Notes: generated from the letters alone by a model not told the origin. Counted from the first letter of the stretch, positions 18,588-29,641 are shown. The stretch: DNA of 64,000 nt from Oscillospiraceae bacterium (GCA_017540645.1 JAFYAQ010000027.1:112852-176851); one strand, 5' to 3'. A program made the numbers and translations.

Positions 18588-19235
18588 ATGAGCCGCATCT
18601 TTGATATGGACAACCCCGTCATGCGCGCTCTTGCCGTGGCGGCGGATCTTCTGGTGCTGAATCTGCTGACGATGCTGTGCTGCGTGCCCGTCCTCACCGC
18701 CGGAGCGGCGTTCGCCGCCATGAACGACGTGCTGCTCCATCAGGTCCGGGGAGAGGAGGGCTATCTGCTCCGCTCCTTTTTCCGTTCCTTTGCCGCCAAC
18801 TTCAAAAAGGCCACGCTGCTGTGGCTGGTCGTGCTGGCCGCGCTGGTGCTGGTGGGGGCGGACTATCTGGCCGCCGGTCTCACGATCCCGGGGCTGCGGG
18901 TACCGGTCATTGCGGTGGGGGTGCTGGTGATCGCCTGGGCCATGTATGTCTTTGCGCTTCAGAGCCGCTATGAAAACCCTCCGGGGCGAACCATGAAAAA
19001 CGCCGCCGCCCTGATGGTGGCCTATTTTCCCCGGACGCTGGGCATAGTGGCCTTCACGGGGGGCTTTTGGCTGCTGGCGGTGAAATTCTGGCGGATCGGC
19101 GCGCCGCTGCTGCTGTTGTTCGGCCTTTCCCTGCCCTGCTACGTGGCGCTGCTGCTGCTGAGCGGCGTCTTTGACAAAATGGAAGAAAAACCGTCCCGTG
19201 CGGACGAGGACGAGACGGAGGATAATACACCGTGA
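18588..19235 (+). CDS. YesL family membrane protein (DUF624)
   Basis: A 215-aa membrane protein with about five hydrophobic segments and a charged C-terminal tail (EEKPSRADEDETED). The start MSRIFDMDNPVMRALAVAADLLVLNLLT and the following CCVPVLTAGAAFAAM region match the YesL/DUF624 pattern, found beside carbohydrate ABC transporters in Firmicutes. Its biochemical role is not established. The stop overlaps the alpha-galactosidase start by 4 nt. Confidence 0.88.
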   Translation: MSRIFDMDNPVMRALAVAADLLVLNLLTMLCCVPVLTAGAAFAAMNDVLLHQVRGEEGYLLRSFFRSFAANFKKATLLWLVVLAALVLVGADYLAAGLTIPGLRVPVIAVGVLVIAWAMYVFALQSRYENPPGRTMKNAAALMVAYFPRTLGIVAFTGGFWLLAVKFWRIGAPLLLLFGLSLPCYVALLLLSGVFDKMEEKPSRADEDETEDNTP

Positions 19236-21466
19236 GTATCCGATACAATGAAAAGGATCAGACCATCACCCTGCTGACCCGCTCCGCGGCCTATCAGATG
19301 CAGATCGTCCCTCCCGGCTATCTGCTGCATCTTTACTACGGCCGCCGGACGGAGGGGGATCTCTCCTACCTCTATCTGGACCACGACTGCGGCTTTTCCC
19401 CCAACCCCTGGGAGCGGCAGGACCAGCGGGGCTGGTCTCTGGACACCCTGCCCCAGGAGTACGCCGGCTCGCTGGGGGGCGACTTCCGCACGCCCTGTTT
19501 GGAGCTTTCCACGGACCGGGGCATCCGGGGGGCGGATCTGCGCTATGCGGGCCACACCGTCACGGCGGGGAAATACGCTCTCTCGGGGCTGCCCGCGGCC
19601 TGGGCCCGGGAGGGGGAGGCGGAGACCCTGACGGTCACCCTGGCCGACGCCGCCTCCGGGCTGCAGGCGGAACTGCTGTATGCCGTTTTTGAGGAGCGGG
19701 ACCTGATCTGCCGGGCCCTGCGGCTGAAAAACACGGGCGATCAGAGCATCCGGCTGGAAAAGGCGGCCTCTGTCTGCCTGGATCTGCCCTTCGGGGATTG
19801 GGACTGGATCCATTTTTCCGGCCGCCACACCATGGAACGGCGTCCGGAACGCCGGCGGCTGCTGGAGGGACTGCAAGGCGTGGGTTCGCTCCGGGGCGCC
19901 TCCGGCCACCAGGCCAATCCCTTCGTGATCCTCTGCGACCGGGAGGCCGGGGAGGAGCAGGGGGACTGCTATGGGATGATGCTCCTCTATTCCGGCAGCT
20001 TCCTCGCCCAGCTGGAAAAAGACCAGATGGGCGCCGTCCGCCTGACGGCCGGCATCCAGCCGGAGCTTTTTTCCTGGCGGCTGGAGCCCGGAGAGAGCTT
20101 TGAGACCCCGGAGGCGCTGCTGTGCTTCAGCCCCGAGGGCCTGGGAGGACTGAGCCGGCGGTACCATCGCTTCCTGCGGCAAAACGTCTGCCGGGGCTAT
20201 TGGGCGGAGCGGCCGAGACCTGTGGTGCTCAACAGCTGGGAGGCCTGCTATTTTGACGTGGACGAGGAGCGCGTCCTCGCCCTGGCCCGGCAGGCCGGAG
20301 ACCTGGGCGCGGATGTGCTGGTGCTGGACGACGGCTGGTTCGGCAATCGCCGGGACGACCACCGGGCCCTGGGGGACTGGACGCCGAATCCGGAGCGCTT
20401 CCCCCACGGCCTGGGCTGGCTGGCCCGAAAGGTCCGGGAGCTGGGCCCGGGCTTCGGTCTCTGGCTGGAGCCGGAGATGGTCAGCCCCGACAGCGCGCTC
20501 TACCGCGCCCACCCGGACTGGGCCCTGACGGTGCCCGGGCGGCCGCCCACCCTGGGCCGGAACCAGCTGGTGCTGGATCTGGGCCGGGAGGAGGTGCAGA
20601 ACTGGATCTACGACACCGTGGCGGGCATCCTTCGCTCGGCGGATATCTCCTACATCAAATGGGACATGAACCGGGAGCTGACAGACGTGTACAGCCGCGC
20701 CCTGCCCCCGGATCGCCAGGGAGAGTGTGTCCACCGGTATTATCGGGGGCTCTACTCCTTGATGGAGCGGCTGTGCCGGGATTTTCCCCGGGTCCTGTTT
20801 GAGGGCTGCGCCGGGGGCGGGGGACGCTTCGACGCCGGGATACTGGCCTATTTCCCCCAGATCTGGACCAGCGACAACACCGACCCGGTGGCCCGCCTGG
20901 GGATCCAGGAGGGGACCGGCTACGGCTACCCCCTCTCCGCCATGGCGGCCCATGTGTCCGCCTCTCCCAACCACCAGACCGGGCGCAGCACCCCCCTGGG
21001 GACCCGGGCCATGGCGGCCATGACCGGGGCCTTCGGCTATGAGCTGGACCCGGGCAAACTGACGGAGACGGAGCGGCAGGAGATCCGGCGTCAGATCGCC
21101 CGGTGGCGGGAGCTGGAGAGTCTGCCCCGCACCGGGGAGCTGTACCGCCTGAGCCGGCCGGAGGACCCCTTTGCCGCCTGGCAGCTGGTGTCGACCGACG
21201 GGGGAGAGAGCCTGCTGACCGTGTGCATGCGCGCGGTGGAATCCAATCCCCGGCCCCTGTGGCTGCGGCTCCGGGGCCTGCGGGGCGAGGGACGGTATCG
21301 GATCGAGTGGCAGGAGCGGGCGGGCTGTCTGGAGGAGCTGTCGGAGCTGCCGGAACGGGAGTATGCCGGCTCGGCGCTGCTCTATGCCGGGCTGACCCTG
21401 CCCCCGCTGCGGGGGGACTACCCGGCCATGCAGCTCTTGCTCCAGCGGACAGATGATAACGAATAA
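19232..21466 (+). CDS. Alpha-galactosidase (GH36)
   Basis: Hydrolyses terminal alpha-1,6-galactosyl residues of melibiose, raffinose and related sugars; 744 aa, full length and cytoplasmic (no signal peptide). The GTG at 19232 overlaps the preceding stop (GTGA). An N-terminal beta-sandwich is followed by the TIM barrel with LVLDDGWFG, the nucleophile D478 in YIKWDMNR, CAGGGGRFD, and the acid/base D548 in IWTSDNTDP. Adjacent to a GH32 sucrose hydrolase, this suggests raffinose-family oligosaccharide use. Confidence 0.95.
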   Translation: MSIRYNEKDQTITLLTRSAAYQMQIVPPGYLLHLYYGRRTEGDLSYLYLDHDCGFSPNPWERQDQRGWSLDTLPQEYAGSLGGDFRTPCLELSTDRGIRGADLRYAGHTVTAGKYALSGLPAAWAREGEAETLTVTLADAASGLQAELLYAVFEERDLICRALRLKNTGDQSIRLEKAASVCLDLPFGDWDWIHFSGRHTMERRPERRRLLEGLQGVGSLRGASGHQANPFVILCDREAGEEQGDCYGMMLLYSGSFLAQLEKDQMGAVRLTAGIQPELFSWRLEPGESFETPEALLCFSPEGLGGLSRRYHRFLRQNVCRGYWAERPRPVVLNSWEACYFDVDEERVLALARQAGDLGADVLVLDDGWFGNRRDDHRALGDWTPNPERFPHGLGWLARKVRELGPGFGLWLEPEMVSPDSALYRAHPDWALTVPGRPPTLGRNQLVLDLGREEVQNWIYDTVAGILRSADISYIKWDMNRELTDVYSRALPPDRQGECVHRYYRGLYSLMERLCRDFPRVLFEGCAGGGGRFDAGILAYFPQIWTSDNTDPVARLGIQEGTGYGYPLSAMAAHVSASPNHQTGRSTPLGTRAMAAMTGAFGYELDPGKLTETERQEIRRQIARWRELESLPRTGELYRLSRPEDPFAAWQLVSTDGGESLLTVCMRAVESNPRPLWLRLRGLRGEGRYRIEWQERAGCLEELSELPEREYAGSALLYAGLTLPPLRGDYPAMQLLLQRTDDNE

Positions 21467-21488
21467 TGAAATTGTGGGAGGATAAAAA

Positions 21489-22961
21489 ATGAGCGAACTG
21501 CTGAAACAAGCCCGCCGGTATGCGGAGGCGAACATGCCCGCGGCGGACGATGAGCGCCTGCCCTGCTACCATGTGACCGGCGGCGTGGGCTGGATCAACG
21601 ACCCCAACGGCTTCAGCGTGTATAAGGGGGAATATCACCTCTTTTACCAGTACCATCCCTACGCCAAATACTGGGGCCCCATGCACTGGGGTCATGTGAA
21701 GTCCAAGGACCTGATCCATTGGGAGCGCCTGCCCGTGGCACTTGCCCCCGATCAGCCCTATGACACCTTCGGCGTTTTCTCCGGCAGCGCCGTGGAGACG
21801 CCCGACGGGCGGCACCTGCTGATGTACACGGGAGTTCACACCGGTCGGGAGGTCGACGGCACCCGCTATGAGATTCAGAAGCAGTGCATTGCCATCGGCG
21901 ACGGGGTGAACTACGAAAAGGTGAGCGAGAACCCCGTGATCGACGATCCGCTCATTCCCCCCGGGGGCAGCCACAGGGATTTCCGGGACCCCAAGATCTG
22001 GTGGGAGGACGGGCATTACAAGGCCGTGGTGGCCAACCGCTATCCCGACGGGGCCGGGGCGGTGCTGCTCTATGAGAGCGACGACGCCGTCCACTGGCGC
22101 TTCTCCGGTACCCCCGCGGTGTCCGGCGGACGCTACGGACAGATGTGGGAGTGCCCCGACCTCTTCCGCCTGGACGGGGAGACGGTGCTCATCGTCAGCG
22201 CCTTTGAGCTGATAGAAACGGGGCTGGAGCTGCTGCCGGGCAACGGCGTACTCGCCCTCATCGGCGACTACGACAAGGAGAACGTGAAGCTTACGGAGAA
22301 GCACGTCCACGCGGCGGACTACGGCCTGGATTTCTACGCGCCCACCACGATGCTTACCCCCGACGGGCGGCGGGTGATGATCGGCTGGATGCAGTACTGG
22401 GACTCCACCAAATATCCCCCGAAAGATCTGCCCTTCTTCGGCCAGCTCACCGTGCCGCGCGAGCTGCGCGTGTCGGGCGGGCGGCTGTACCAGACGCCGG
22501 TGCGCGAGCTGGAGGCCTGCCGCGGCGAGGCCGTGCGCTTTGAGAATATCCCCATCAACGGGGAGCTCACCCTGCCGGGCGTGAGCGGGCGCTGCCTGGA
22601 TATGACCGTGACGCTCCATACCGGCAACGATCTGCAGAGCTTTACCATGCTGCTCGCCGCGGACGACGAGCATCAGACCTCCGTCACCTTCAAGGCGCAC
22701 GACAAGACCCTGACCGTGGATCGCACAAAGAGCGGCTATCGCGCCCCGGTGCGCCAGACGCGGACGCTGGCGATCTGGCCCCACGGCAACGAACTCAAGA
22801 TCCGTGTGCTGCTGGATCGCTGGAGCATGGAGCTCTTCCTCAACGACGGAGAGAAGGCCGCGACCTTTACCCTCTATACGCCCCAGGAGGCCCGGGGCAT
22901 CTCCTTCAACGCCGAGGGCAGCGCCCGGATGGATGTGGAGAAGTACGATCTGGTATTTTAA
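21489..22961 (+). CDS. Sucrose hydrolase / beta-fructosidase (GH32)
   Basis: Cleaves sucrose or beta-fructosides to release fructose; 490 aa, no signal peptide, so it acts in the cytoplasm. The GH32 residues are present: nucleophile D38 in WINDPNG, transition-state D167 in FRDPK and acid/base E221 in MWECPDLF. A C-terminal beta-sandwich (about residues 340-490) follows. GGGAGG lies 8 nt before the ATG. Because the locus encodes an ABC rather than a PTS transporter, the substrate is more likely unphosphorylated sucrose than sucrose-6-phosphate. Confidence 0.94.
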   Translation: MSELLKQARRYAEANMPAADDERLPCYHVTGGVGWINDPNGFSVYKGEYHLFYQYHPYAKYWGPMHWGHVKSKDLIHWERLPVALAPDQPYDTFGVFSGSAVETPDGRHLLMYTGVHTGREVDGTRYEIQKQCIAIGDGVNYEKVSENPVIDDPLIPPGGSHRDFRDPKIWWEDGHYKAVVANRYPDGAGAVLLYESDDAVHWRFSGTPAVSGGRYGQMWECPDLFRLDGETVLIVSAFELIETGLELLPGNGVLALIGDYDKENVKLTEKHVHAADYGLDFYAPTTMLTPDGRRVMIGWMQYWDSTKYPPKDLPFFGQLTVPRELRVSGGRLYQTPVRELEACRGEAVRFENIPINGELTLPGVSGRCLDMTVTLHTGNDLQSFTMLLAADDEHQTSVTFKAHDKTLTVDRTKSGYRAPVRQTRTLAIWPHGNELKIRVLLDRWSMELFLNDGEKAATFTLYTPQEARGISFNAEGSARMDVEKYDLVF

Positions 22962-22964
22962 AAA

Positions 22965-23010
22965 CGAGAAAAATTTTTATAAAAATTGAAAAAAGTTCTC
23001 GCTTTTTTTT
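22965..23010 (+). terminator. Terminator after the GH32 gene
   Basis: CGAGAA (22965-22970) pairs with TTCTCG (22996-23001), with an AT-rich inner hairpin, followed by a run of eight to nine T. It ends the transcript from the binding protein through GH32. Confidence 0.7.
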
Positions 23011-23232
23011 GACACCTATGTTAAAATAAGGCATATCTTCGGGGGATTATCCCGGGGAAGATCACATTGGCGGCGGCCACTCCACACCATGGTTCGTCGT
23101 ACATAAGAAAAGGAGGAAAAAATCCGCGGCTCGCGGTGCGGCAGCGTGGAGACCTGTCGTAATGCGGTGCGCCAAGGAGCAGGCGGCCGCGAGGCGGTAT
23201 GGGCGGAGGCCCTGCCGTCAGAGCAGAGAAAC
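23011..23232 (+). promoter_or_regulatory. Leader region of the msmK-like gene
   Basis: This is the downstream part of the 271-nt gap. TTGACA (23009-23014) overlaps the terminator T-run; the hexamer at 17-nt spacing is CATATC, a weak -10. A hairpin follows (ATCTTC 23035-23040 with GAAGAT 23057-23062, and inner GGGATTATCCC), which could be an operator or leader structure. A GGAGG near 23112 is not followed by a convincing coding start. The region has no other gene that I can support. Confidence 0.4.
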
Positions 23233-24390
23233 ATGTCAGAGGTAGTCATCAAGAATCTACGCAAGGTCTATGACGGGAACGTCCTGTCTGTCCACGACTT
23301 CAACCTGACGATCAAGGACAAGGAGTTCATCGTCCTTGTCGGCCCGTCCGGTTGCGGCAAATCGACATCCCTGCGTATGGTCGCAGGCCTCGAGGATATC
23401 ACTTCCGGCGAGCTTTACATCGACGGCAAGCTGGTCAACGATGTGGCCCCCAAGGATCGTGATATCGCCATGGTCTTCCAGTCCTACGCCCTGTACCCCC
23501 ACATGACTGTGTACGACAACCTGGCTTTTGCCCTGAAGCTCAAGAAGGTCCCCAAGGAAGAGATCGACAAGAAGGTCCGCGAGGTCGCCGAGATCCTGGA
23601 CATCACCAAGTACCTGGAGCGCAAGCCCAAGGCGCTGTCCGGCGGTCAGCGTCAGCGTGTGGCCATCGGCCGCGCCATGGTCCGTGAGCCCAAGGTGTTC
23701 CTGATGGACGAGCCTCTGTCCAACCTGGACGCCAAGCTGCGTAACCAGATGCGCGCCGAGATCATCAAGCTGCGCCAGCGCATCAACACCACCTTCATGT
23801 ACGTCACCCACGACCAGACCGAGGCCATGACTCTGGGCGACCGCATCGTCATCATGAAGGACGGCTATGTCAACCAGATCGGCACTCCTCAGGAAGTGTT
23901 CAATAAGCCCGTGAACCTGTTCGTGGCCGGCTTCATCGGCATGCCCGTGATGAACTTCTTTGACGGCTGCAAGCTGCTGCTGGAGAACGGCGTGTACTAT
24001 GCCGAGATCCGCGGCGTGAAGTTCAAGCTGTCCGAGTTCCAGCAGAAGGCCCTGAAGCAGAACGGCCAGCAGCCCTGCGATATCGTGGCCGGCATCCGCC
24101 CCCAGCACATCACTGTGGGCGAGGGCGACCTGACCGCCACCATCGAAGTCAGCGAGATGCTGGGCAGCGAGTACAACCTGCATGCCCGCTCCAACGCCGA
24201 CGAGGTCGTTATGGTGATCCCCACCGTGGGCCTGGATGTGGACGTCTCCATGGGCAAGACCGTGAACTTCACCACCCTGCCCGAGCTGATCCAGCTCTTC
24301 GACAAGGCCACCGGCAACAACCTGGTCTGGTACGACAAGGAGAGCGTCGAGGCCAACTCCCCCGTCTGCAAGAACTACGACTTTGAATAA
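23233..24390 (+). CDS. msmK: Sugar ABC transporter ATP-binding protein (MsmK/UgpC type)
   Basis: Energises carbohydrate ABC permeases; 385 aa. The start at 23233 fits the family N-terminus (MSEVVIKNLRKVYDG), although its Shine-Dalgarno is poor and an in-frame GTG exists at 23146. Walker A GPSGCGKST is at residues 37-45, the signature LSGGQRQR from about 135, Walker B VFLMDEPLSNLDAK, and a C-terminal OB-type regulatory domain from about residue 240. In Gram-positives one MsmK often serves several sugar transporters, so it may also serve the orphan binding protein at 35.3 kb. Confidence 0.93.
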   Translation: MSEVVIKNLRKVYDGNVLSVHDFNLTIKDKEFIVLVGPSGCGKSTSLRMVAGLEDITSGELYIDGKLVNDVAPKDRDIAMVFQSYALYPHMTVYDNLAFALKLKKVPKEEIDKKVREVAEILDITKYLERKPKALSGGQRQRVAIGRAMVREPKVFLMDEPLSNLDAKLRNQMRAEIIKLRQRINTTFMYVTHDQTEAMTLGDRIVIMKDGYVNQIGTPQEVFNKPVNLFVAGFIGMPVMNFFDGCKLLLENGVYYAEIRGVKFKLSEFQQKALKQNGQQPCDIVAGIRPQHITVGEGDLTATIEVSEMLGSEYNLHARSNADEVVMVIPTVGLDVDVSMGKTVNFTTLPELIQLFDKATGNNLVWYDKESVEANSPVCKNYDFE

Positions 24391-24405
24391 GAACTGAGCC
24401 AAAAC

Positions 24406-24440
24406 GGGCCCCGGCTGTTTTTGACGACCGGGGCCCTTTT
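24406..24440 (+). terminator. Terminator after the msmK-like gene
   Basis: A 9-bp stem (24406-24414/24428-24436, GGGCCCCGG/CCGGGGCCC) is followed by TTTT. The next gene starts only 32 nt later without a clear promoter, so some read-through is likely. Confidence 0.7.
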
Positions 24441-24471
24441 CATGCCCGAATTGCGAGGAGGAAAAGGAAGT

Positions 24472-26088
24472 ATGGAGCAGCATCCCTGGTGGCAGGACGC
24501 CGTGATCTATCAGATCTACCCCCGGAGCTATTGCGACAGCAACGGCGACGGGGTGGGGGACCTGCCCGGCATCCTTTCCAAACTGGACTATCTGCAGGCC
24601 CTGGGCGTGGACGCCATCTGGCTCTCGCCGGTGTTTCGCTCTCCCCAGGACGACAACGGCTATGACATCTCCGATTATCGGGACATCGACCCTCTGTTCG
24701 GTACCATGGAGGACATGGACCGGCTGATCGATCAGGCCGGCCGCCAGGGCATCCGGATCATCATGGATCTGGTGCTGAACCACTCCTCCGACGAGCATCC
24801 CTGGTTTCGGGAGGCCCGAAAAAGCCGGGAGAGCCCCTACCACGATTTCTATATCTGGAAGGACCGGCCGGAGCCGCCCCTGCGCTCCGGCTTCGGCGGC
24901 AGTGCCTGGGAGTGGGTGCCGGAGGTGGGGCAGTATTACTTCCACCACTTTTCCCGGAAGCAGCCGGATCTGAACTGGGACAACCCCGCCCTACGGCAGG
25001 AGCTGTACGCCATGATCCGCGCTTGGGCGGATCGGGGGATCGGGGGCTTTCGGCTGGACGTGGTGGACCACCTGGGCAAGGAGGTGGACCGGGGAGTGAT
25101 CGCCGACGGGCCCCGGCTCCACGAGCGCCTGCGGGAGATGAGCCGGGAGGCCTTTCAGGGGCGGGATCTGGTGACCGTGGGGGAGGCCTGGACCGCCAAC
25201 ACGGAAAACGCGCCGCTCTACTCCGCCCCGGACGGCAGCGAGCTCTCCATGGTGTTCCAGTTCGAGCATCTGACCCTGGACTTCCGCGGCGGCGACAAGT
25301 GGGATCCCCGGCCCATCCGGCTGCCGGAGCTGAAGGCGGTCCTGGCCCGCTGGCAGCGGGGGCTCCGGGGCCGGGGCTGGAACAGCCTCTTCTGGGAAAA
25401 CCACGACGTCCCCCGGATCGTCTCCCGCTGGGGGGACGACGGGGAGTACCGGGTGCCCTGCGCCAAGATGTTCGCCGTTTTGTACTTCGGGCTCCAGGGC
25501 ACTCCTTATATCTACCAGGGGCAGGAGCTGGGCATGACCAACGCCGCCTACCCCATTGAGGATTACCGGGACATCGAGCTGCTCAACGCCTACCGGGAGC
25601 GCCGCGCCCGGGGCATGGGGGAGGAGGAAGTGATGCGCGCCATCCACGCCATGGGCCGGGACAACGCCCGCACCCCCATGCAGTGGCAGGACGCCCCCGG
25701 CGCGGGATTCACAACCGGCACGCCCTGGCTGCGCATCAATCCCAATTTCCATGAGATCAACGCCGAAAGCCAGATCGGCGATCCGGATTCGGTCTTTGCC
25801 TGTTATCAGCGGCTGATCCGGCTACGGAAGACGTATCCCGTGTTCCGGGAGGGGGACTTTACCCTGCTGCTGCCGGAGGATGAGGACATTTTTGCCTATA
25901 CGCGCGAGACAGAGAGGGAGCGGCTGCTGGTGGTGTGCAATTTCCACGGCAGGACCATCCCCTGCCCCGCCCAGCTGCAGAGGGCGGGGACGCCTCTGAT
26001 CCAAAACTACCCGGACGCCCCGGCAGGGCTCCTGCGGCCCTATGAGGCACGGATGTACTATTCTGCTGCGGAGAACAAGGAGGATTGA
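24472..26088 (+). CDS. Alpha-glucosidase (GH13, oligo-1,6-glucosidase type)
   Basis: Intracellular exo-acting glycosidase releasing glucose from short alpha-glucosides (isomaltose, trehalulose or sucrose-like substrates); 538 aa. The ATG at 24472 follows GAGGAGGAAAAGGAAG. GH13 regions are clear: MDLVLNHSSDEH, nucleophile D196 in GFRLDVVDH, acid/base E238 in VGEAWT and D312 in ENHDVPR. The N-terminus WWQDAVIYQIYPRSYCDSNGDG is typical of the GH13_31-like group. It completes the sugar locus by processing the glucose moiety. Confidence 0.94.
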   Translation: MEQHPWWQDAVIYQIYPRSYCDSNGDGVGDLPGILSKLDYLQALGVDAIWLSPVFRSPQDDNGYDISDYRDIDPLFGTMEDMDRLIDQAGRQGIRIIMDLVLNHSSDEHPWFREARKSRESPYHDFYIWKDRPEPPLRSGFGGSAWEWVPEVGQYYFHHFSRKQPDLNWDNPALRQELYAMIRAWADRGIGGFRLDVVDHLGKEVDRGVIADGPRLHERLREMSREAFQGRDLVTVGEAWTANTENAPLYSAPDGSELSMVFQFEHLTLDFRGGDKWDPRPIRLPELKAVLARWQRGLRGRGWNSLFWENHDVPRIVSRWGDDGEYRVPCAKMFAVLYFGLQGTPYIYQGQELGMTNAAYPIEDYRDIELLNAYRERRARGMGEEEVMRAIHAMGRDNARTPMQWQDAPGAGFTTGTPWLRINPNFHEINAESQIGDPDSVFACYQRLIRLRKTYPVFREGDFTLLLPEDEDIFAYTRETERERLLVVCNFHGRTIPCPAQLQRAGTPLIQNYPDAPAGLLRPYEARMYYSAAENKED

Positions 26089-26092
26089 AAAA

Positions 26093-26878
26093 ATGGCGAG
26101 CGGAAGAATGGAGTTTCACGTCCAGAGCATCATGCAGCACGCCAATTTCTGTTATGTGCTGCCCAACGACGTGGAGATGCCGGAGGTGGTGGACAAGCGG
26201 CACTACGAGAGAAAAACAAAGAGCCTGATCCTGCTCCATGGCCTGACGGGCACGGATTCGGACTGGCTCTTTGGGGGCGTGGCCCAGGAGATGGCCATCC
26301 AGTACAATCTGGCGGTGTTCATGCCCACCTGCGGCAATTTCTTCTACCTGGACCGGGGCTATAAGGGCGGCAATTACGCCACCTTCGTGGGAGAGGAATT
26401 TCCGGATTATGTAAACAAGGTGTTCGGCTATTGCGGCAGCCGGGAGGATACGCTGATCGGCGGTCTGTCCATGGGCGGCTACGGGGCCATCCACACGGCC
26501 CTCTGCTTCCCGGAGCGCTTTTGCGACTGCATGGGCCTGTCTTCCGCCCTGCGCATCCGGGATATTGCCAAAGGCGGGGAGGAGGGGCCCATGTCCCGGG
26601 CCCTGCTCCGGGACGTGTTCGGCGACCCGGAAAAGCTCCTGGGCTCGGAAAAGGACCCGGAGGCCCTCTACCGGAAGCGCAAGGCCGAGGGACGACCGCT
26701 GCCCCGCTTCTATTTGGCCTGCGGCACGGAGGACAGCCTGCTGGAGGCCAACCGGGACTACCGGGACTTCCTGAAAAAAGAGGGCGCGGACGTCTGCTGG
26801 GAGGAAGGGCCCGGCGGGCATAACTGGCGCTTTTGGAATCAGTACATCGACCGGGGCCTCCGGCATTTCCTGGGCTGA
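26093..26878 (+). CDS. Alpha/beta-hydrolase esterase (EstA/tributyrin-esterase-like)
   Basis: A 261-aa cytoplasmic serine esterase of the putative-esterase (PF00756-like) family, starting 4 nt after the GH13 stop behind AAGGAGG. The nucleophile elbow is GLSMGGYG with S126; the acid is probably D in CGTEDSLLE and the histidine is in GGHNWRFW. Homologues hydrolyse short acyl esters. In this locus it may deacetylate imported carbohydrates; that is inference from position only. Confidence 0.88.
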   Translation: MASGRMEFHVQSIMQHANFCYVLPNDVEMPEVVDKRHYERKTKSLILLHGLTGTDSDWLFGGVAQEMAIQYNLAVFMPTCGNFFYLDRGYKGGNYATFVGEEFPDYVNKVFGYCGSREDTLIGGLSMGGYGAIHTALCFPERFCDCMGLSSALRIRDIAKGGEEGPMSRALLRDVFGDPEKLLGSEKDPEALYRKRKAEGRPLPRFYLACGTEDSLLEANRDYRDFLKKEGADVCWEEGPGGHNWRFWNQYIDRGLRHFLG

Positions 26879-26900
26879 GCCGGGCTGCCGGCGGGAGAAA

Positions 26901-28277
<1,377 letters not shown>

Positions 28278-28313
28278 TTCCTTCCTCCCTGCTGGATGCA
28301 GACTGTTATGGAC

Positions 28314-28344
28314 AAAGCCGGTCCTGTCGATAAGGACCGGCTTT
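28314..28344 (-). promoter_or_regulatory. Intercistronic hairpin between malic enzyme and fumC
   Basis: A perfect 12-bp stem (AAAGCCGGTCCT 28314-28325, AGGACCGGCTTT 28333-28344) with a 7-nt loop begins 10 nt after the malic enzyme stop. No U-run beyond CTTTG follows, so it is likelier a processing or stability element or a weak attenuator. Confidence 0.65.
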
Positions 28345-28353
28345 CGCGTTCGT

Positions 28354-29526
28354 TCAGATCCGGGCCACGCCGCTGTCTCGGGCGGCCTGGGCTACGGCCT
28401 TGGCCACGGCGTCCTTCACCCGGGGGTCAAAGGCCTTGGGGATGATGTAGTCGGCGCTGAGATCCTCGTCGCTCACCAGGCTCGCCAGGGCCCTGGCGGC
28501 GGCGATCTTCATCTCATCGTTGATATCGCTGGCGCGCACGTCCAGCGCACCCCGGAACAGGCCCGGGAAGCAGAGAACGTTGTTGATCTGGTTGGGATAA
28601 TCGCTCCGTCCGGTGGACACCACCGCGGCGCCGGCGGCCTTGGCCTCGTCGGGGAAGATCTCCGGGGTGGGGTTGGCGCAGGCGAAGATGACGGGATTCG
28701 GAGCCATGGTGCGGATCATGTCCTGGGTCAGAGTGCCCGGCGCGGAGACGCCGATGAACACGTCCGCCCCGCGGATGACCTGGGCCAAAGTCCCGGCTTC
28801 ATGGTCAAAGTTGGTGATCTTGGCCATCTCTTCCTTGATGGGGTTCAGACCCTCCCGGCCCTCATAAATGGCGCCCTTCCGGTCGGTCATGATGACGTTC
28901 TTGAGACCCATGGCCATCAGCAGCTTGATGATGGCGATGCCCGCCGCGCCGGCGCCGCTGGTGACGATCTTCACGTCCTCCAGCTTCTTGCCCACCACCT
29001 TCAGGGCGTTCATCAGCCCGGCCAGAGTGATGACGGCGGTGCCGTGCTGGTCATCATGGAAAATGGGGATGTCGCAGCATTCCTTCAGCCGCTTTTCGAT
29101 CTCAAAGCAGCGGGGGGCGGAGATGTCCTCCAGGTTGATCCCGCCGAAGGAGCCCGCCAGCAGGCGCACGGTGTTGACGATGTCGTCCACGTTCTTGCTG
29201 CGGATGCAGAGCGGGAAGGCGTCCACGTCGCCGAAGGCCTTGAAGAGGACGCATTTGCCCTCCATGACGGGCATGCCCGCCTCGGGGCCGATGTCCCCCA
29301 GGCCCAGCACGGCGGTGCCGTCGGTGACCACCGCCACCATGTTCCAGCGACGGGTCAGTTCATAGCTCCGGTTTACGTCCTTCTGGATCTCCAGACAGGG
29401 CTGGGCCACGCCGGGCGTATAGGCCAGACTGAGTCCGTCGTCGGAATCAACGGCGGCCCGGGGCGTGATCTCCAGCTTGCCCTTCCATTGATAATGCAGC
29501 TTTAAGGATTCTTCCGCGTAATTCAT
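28354..29526 (-). CDS. NAD(P)-dependent malic enzyme
   Basis: Oxidatively decarboxylates malate to pyruvate; 390 aa, the short bacterial type. Catalytic Tyr36 (SLAYTPGVA) and Lys91 (EGKCVLF), metal ligands in NLEDI (E133/D134) and FHDDQHGTA, and the dinucleotide loop GAGAAGIAI (residues 191-199) are visible. It is first in an operon with fumC and diverges from a LysR regulator, which suggests control by a C4-dicarboxylate. Cofactor preference cannot be read with certainty. Confidence 0.95.
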   Translation of the reverse strand: MNYAEESLKLHYQWKGKLEITPRAAVDSDDGLSLAYTPGVAQPCLEIQKDVNRSYELTRRWNMVAVVTDGTAVLGLGDIGPEAGMPVMEGKCVLFKAFGDVDAFPLCIRSKNVDDIVNTVRLLAGSFGGINLEDISAPRCFEIEKRLKECCDIPIFHDDQHGTAVITLAGLMNALKVVGKKLEDVKIVTSGAGAAGIAIIKLLMAMGLKNVIMTDRKGAIYEGREGLNPIKEEMAKITNFDHEAGTLAQVIRGADVFIGVSAPGTLTQDMIRTMAPNPVIFACANPTPEIFPDEAKAAGAAVVSTGRSDYPNQINNVLCFPGLFRGALDVRASDINDEMKIAAARALASLVSDEDLSADYIIPKAFDPRVKDAVAKAVAQAARDSGVARI

Positions 29527-29589
29527 TTATCTATTGCCTCCTACCGTTTTTTTTGATTGTTTTGGGACCTTCCGTTCCTTCCGGCCCTC

Positions 29590-29609
29590 TTGTTATATCC
29601 AATATACAA
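29590..29609. promoter_or_regulatory. Candidate LysR operator between malic enzyme and its regulator
   Basis: TTGTTATATCCAATATACAA contains TATAT-CCA-ATATA, with outer TTG/CAA arms offset by one base. It lies in the 207-nt AT-rich divergent gap, about 65 nt upstream of the malic enzyme start. LysR regulators usually bind such interrupted palindromes (T-N11-A class). Confidence 0.45.
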
Positions 29610-29641
29610 CGGAAAAAATAAAAAGTAAAATATTAATAATC

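Noticed and set aside
23146..23232. Longer N-terminus of the MsmK-like ATPase from GTG 23146
   Set aside because: The extra 29 residues have no family counterpart. The normal ABC ATPase start is at 23233, although its ribosome-binding site is weak.
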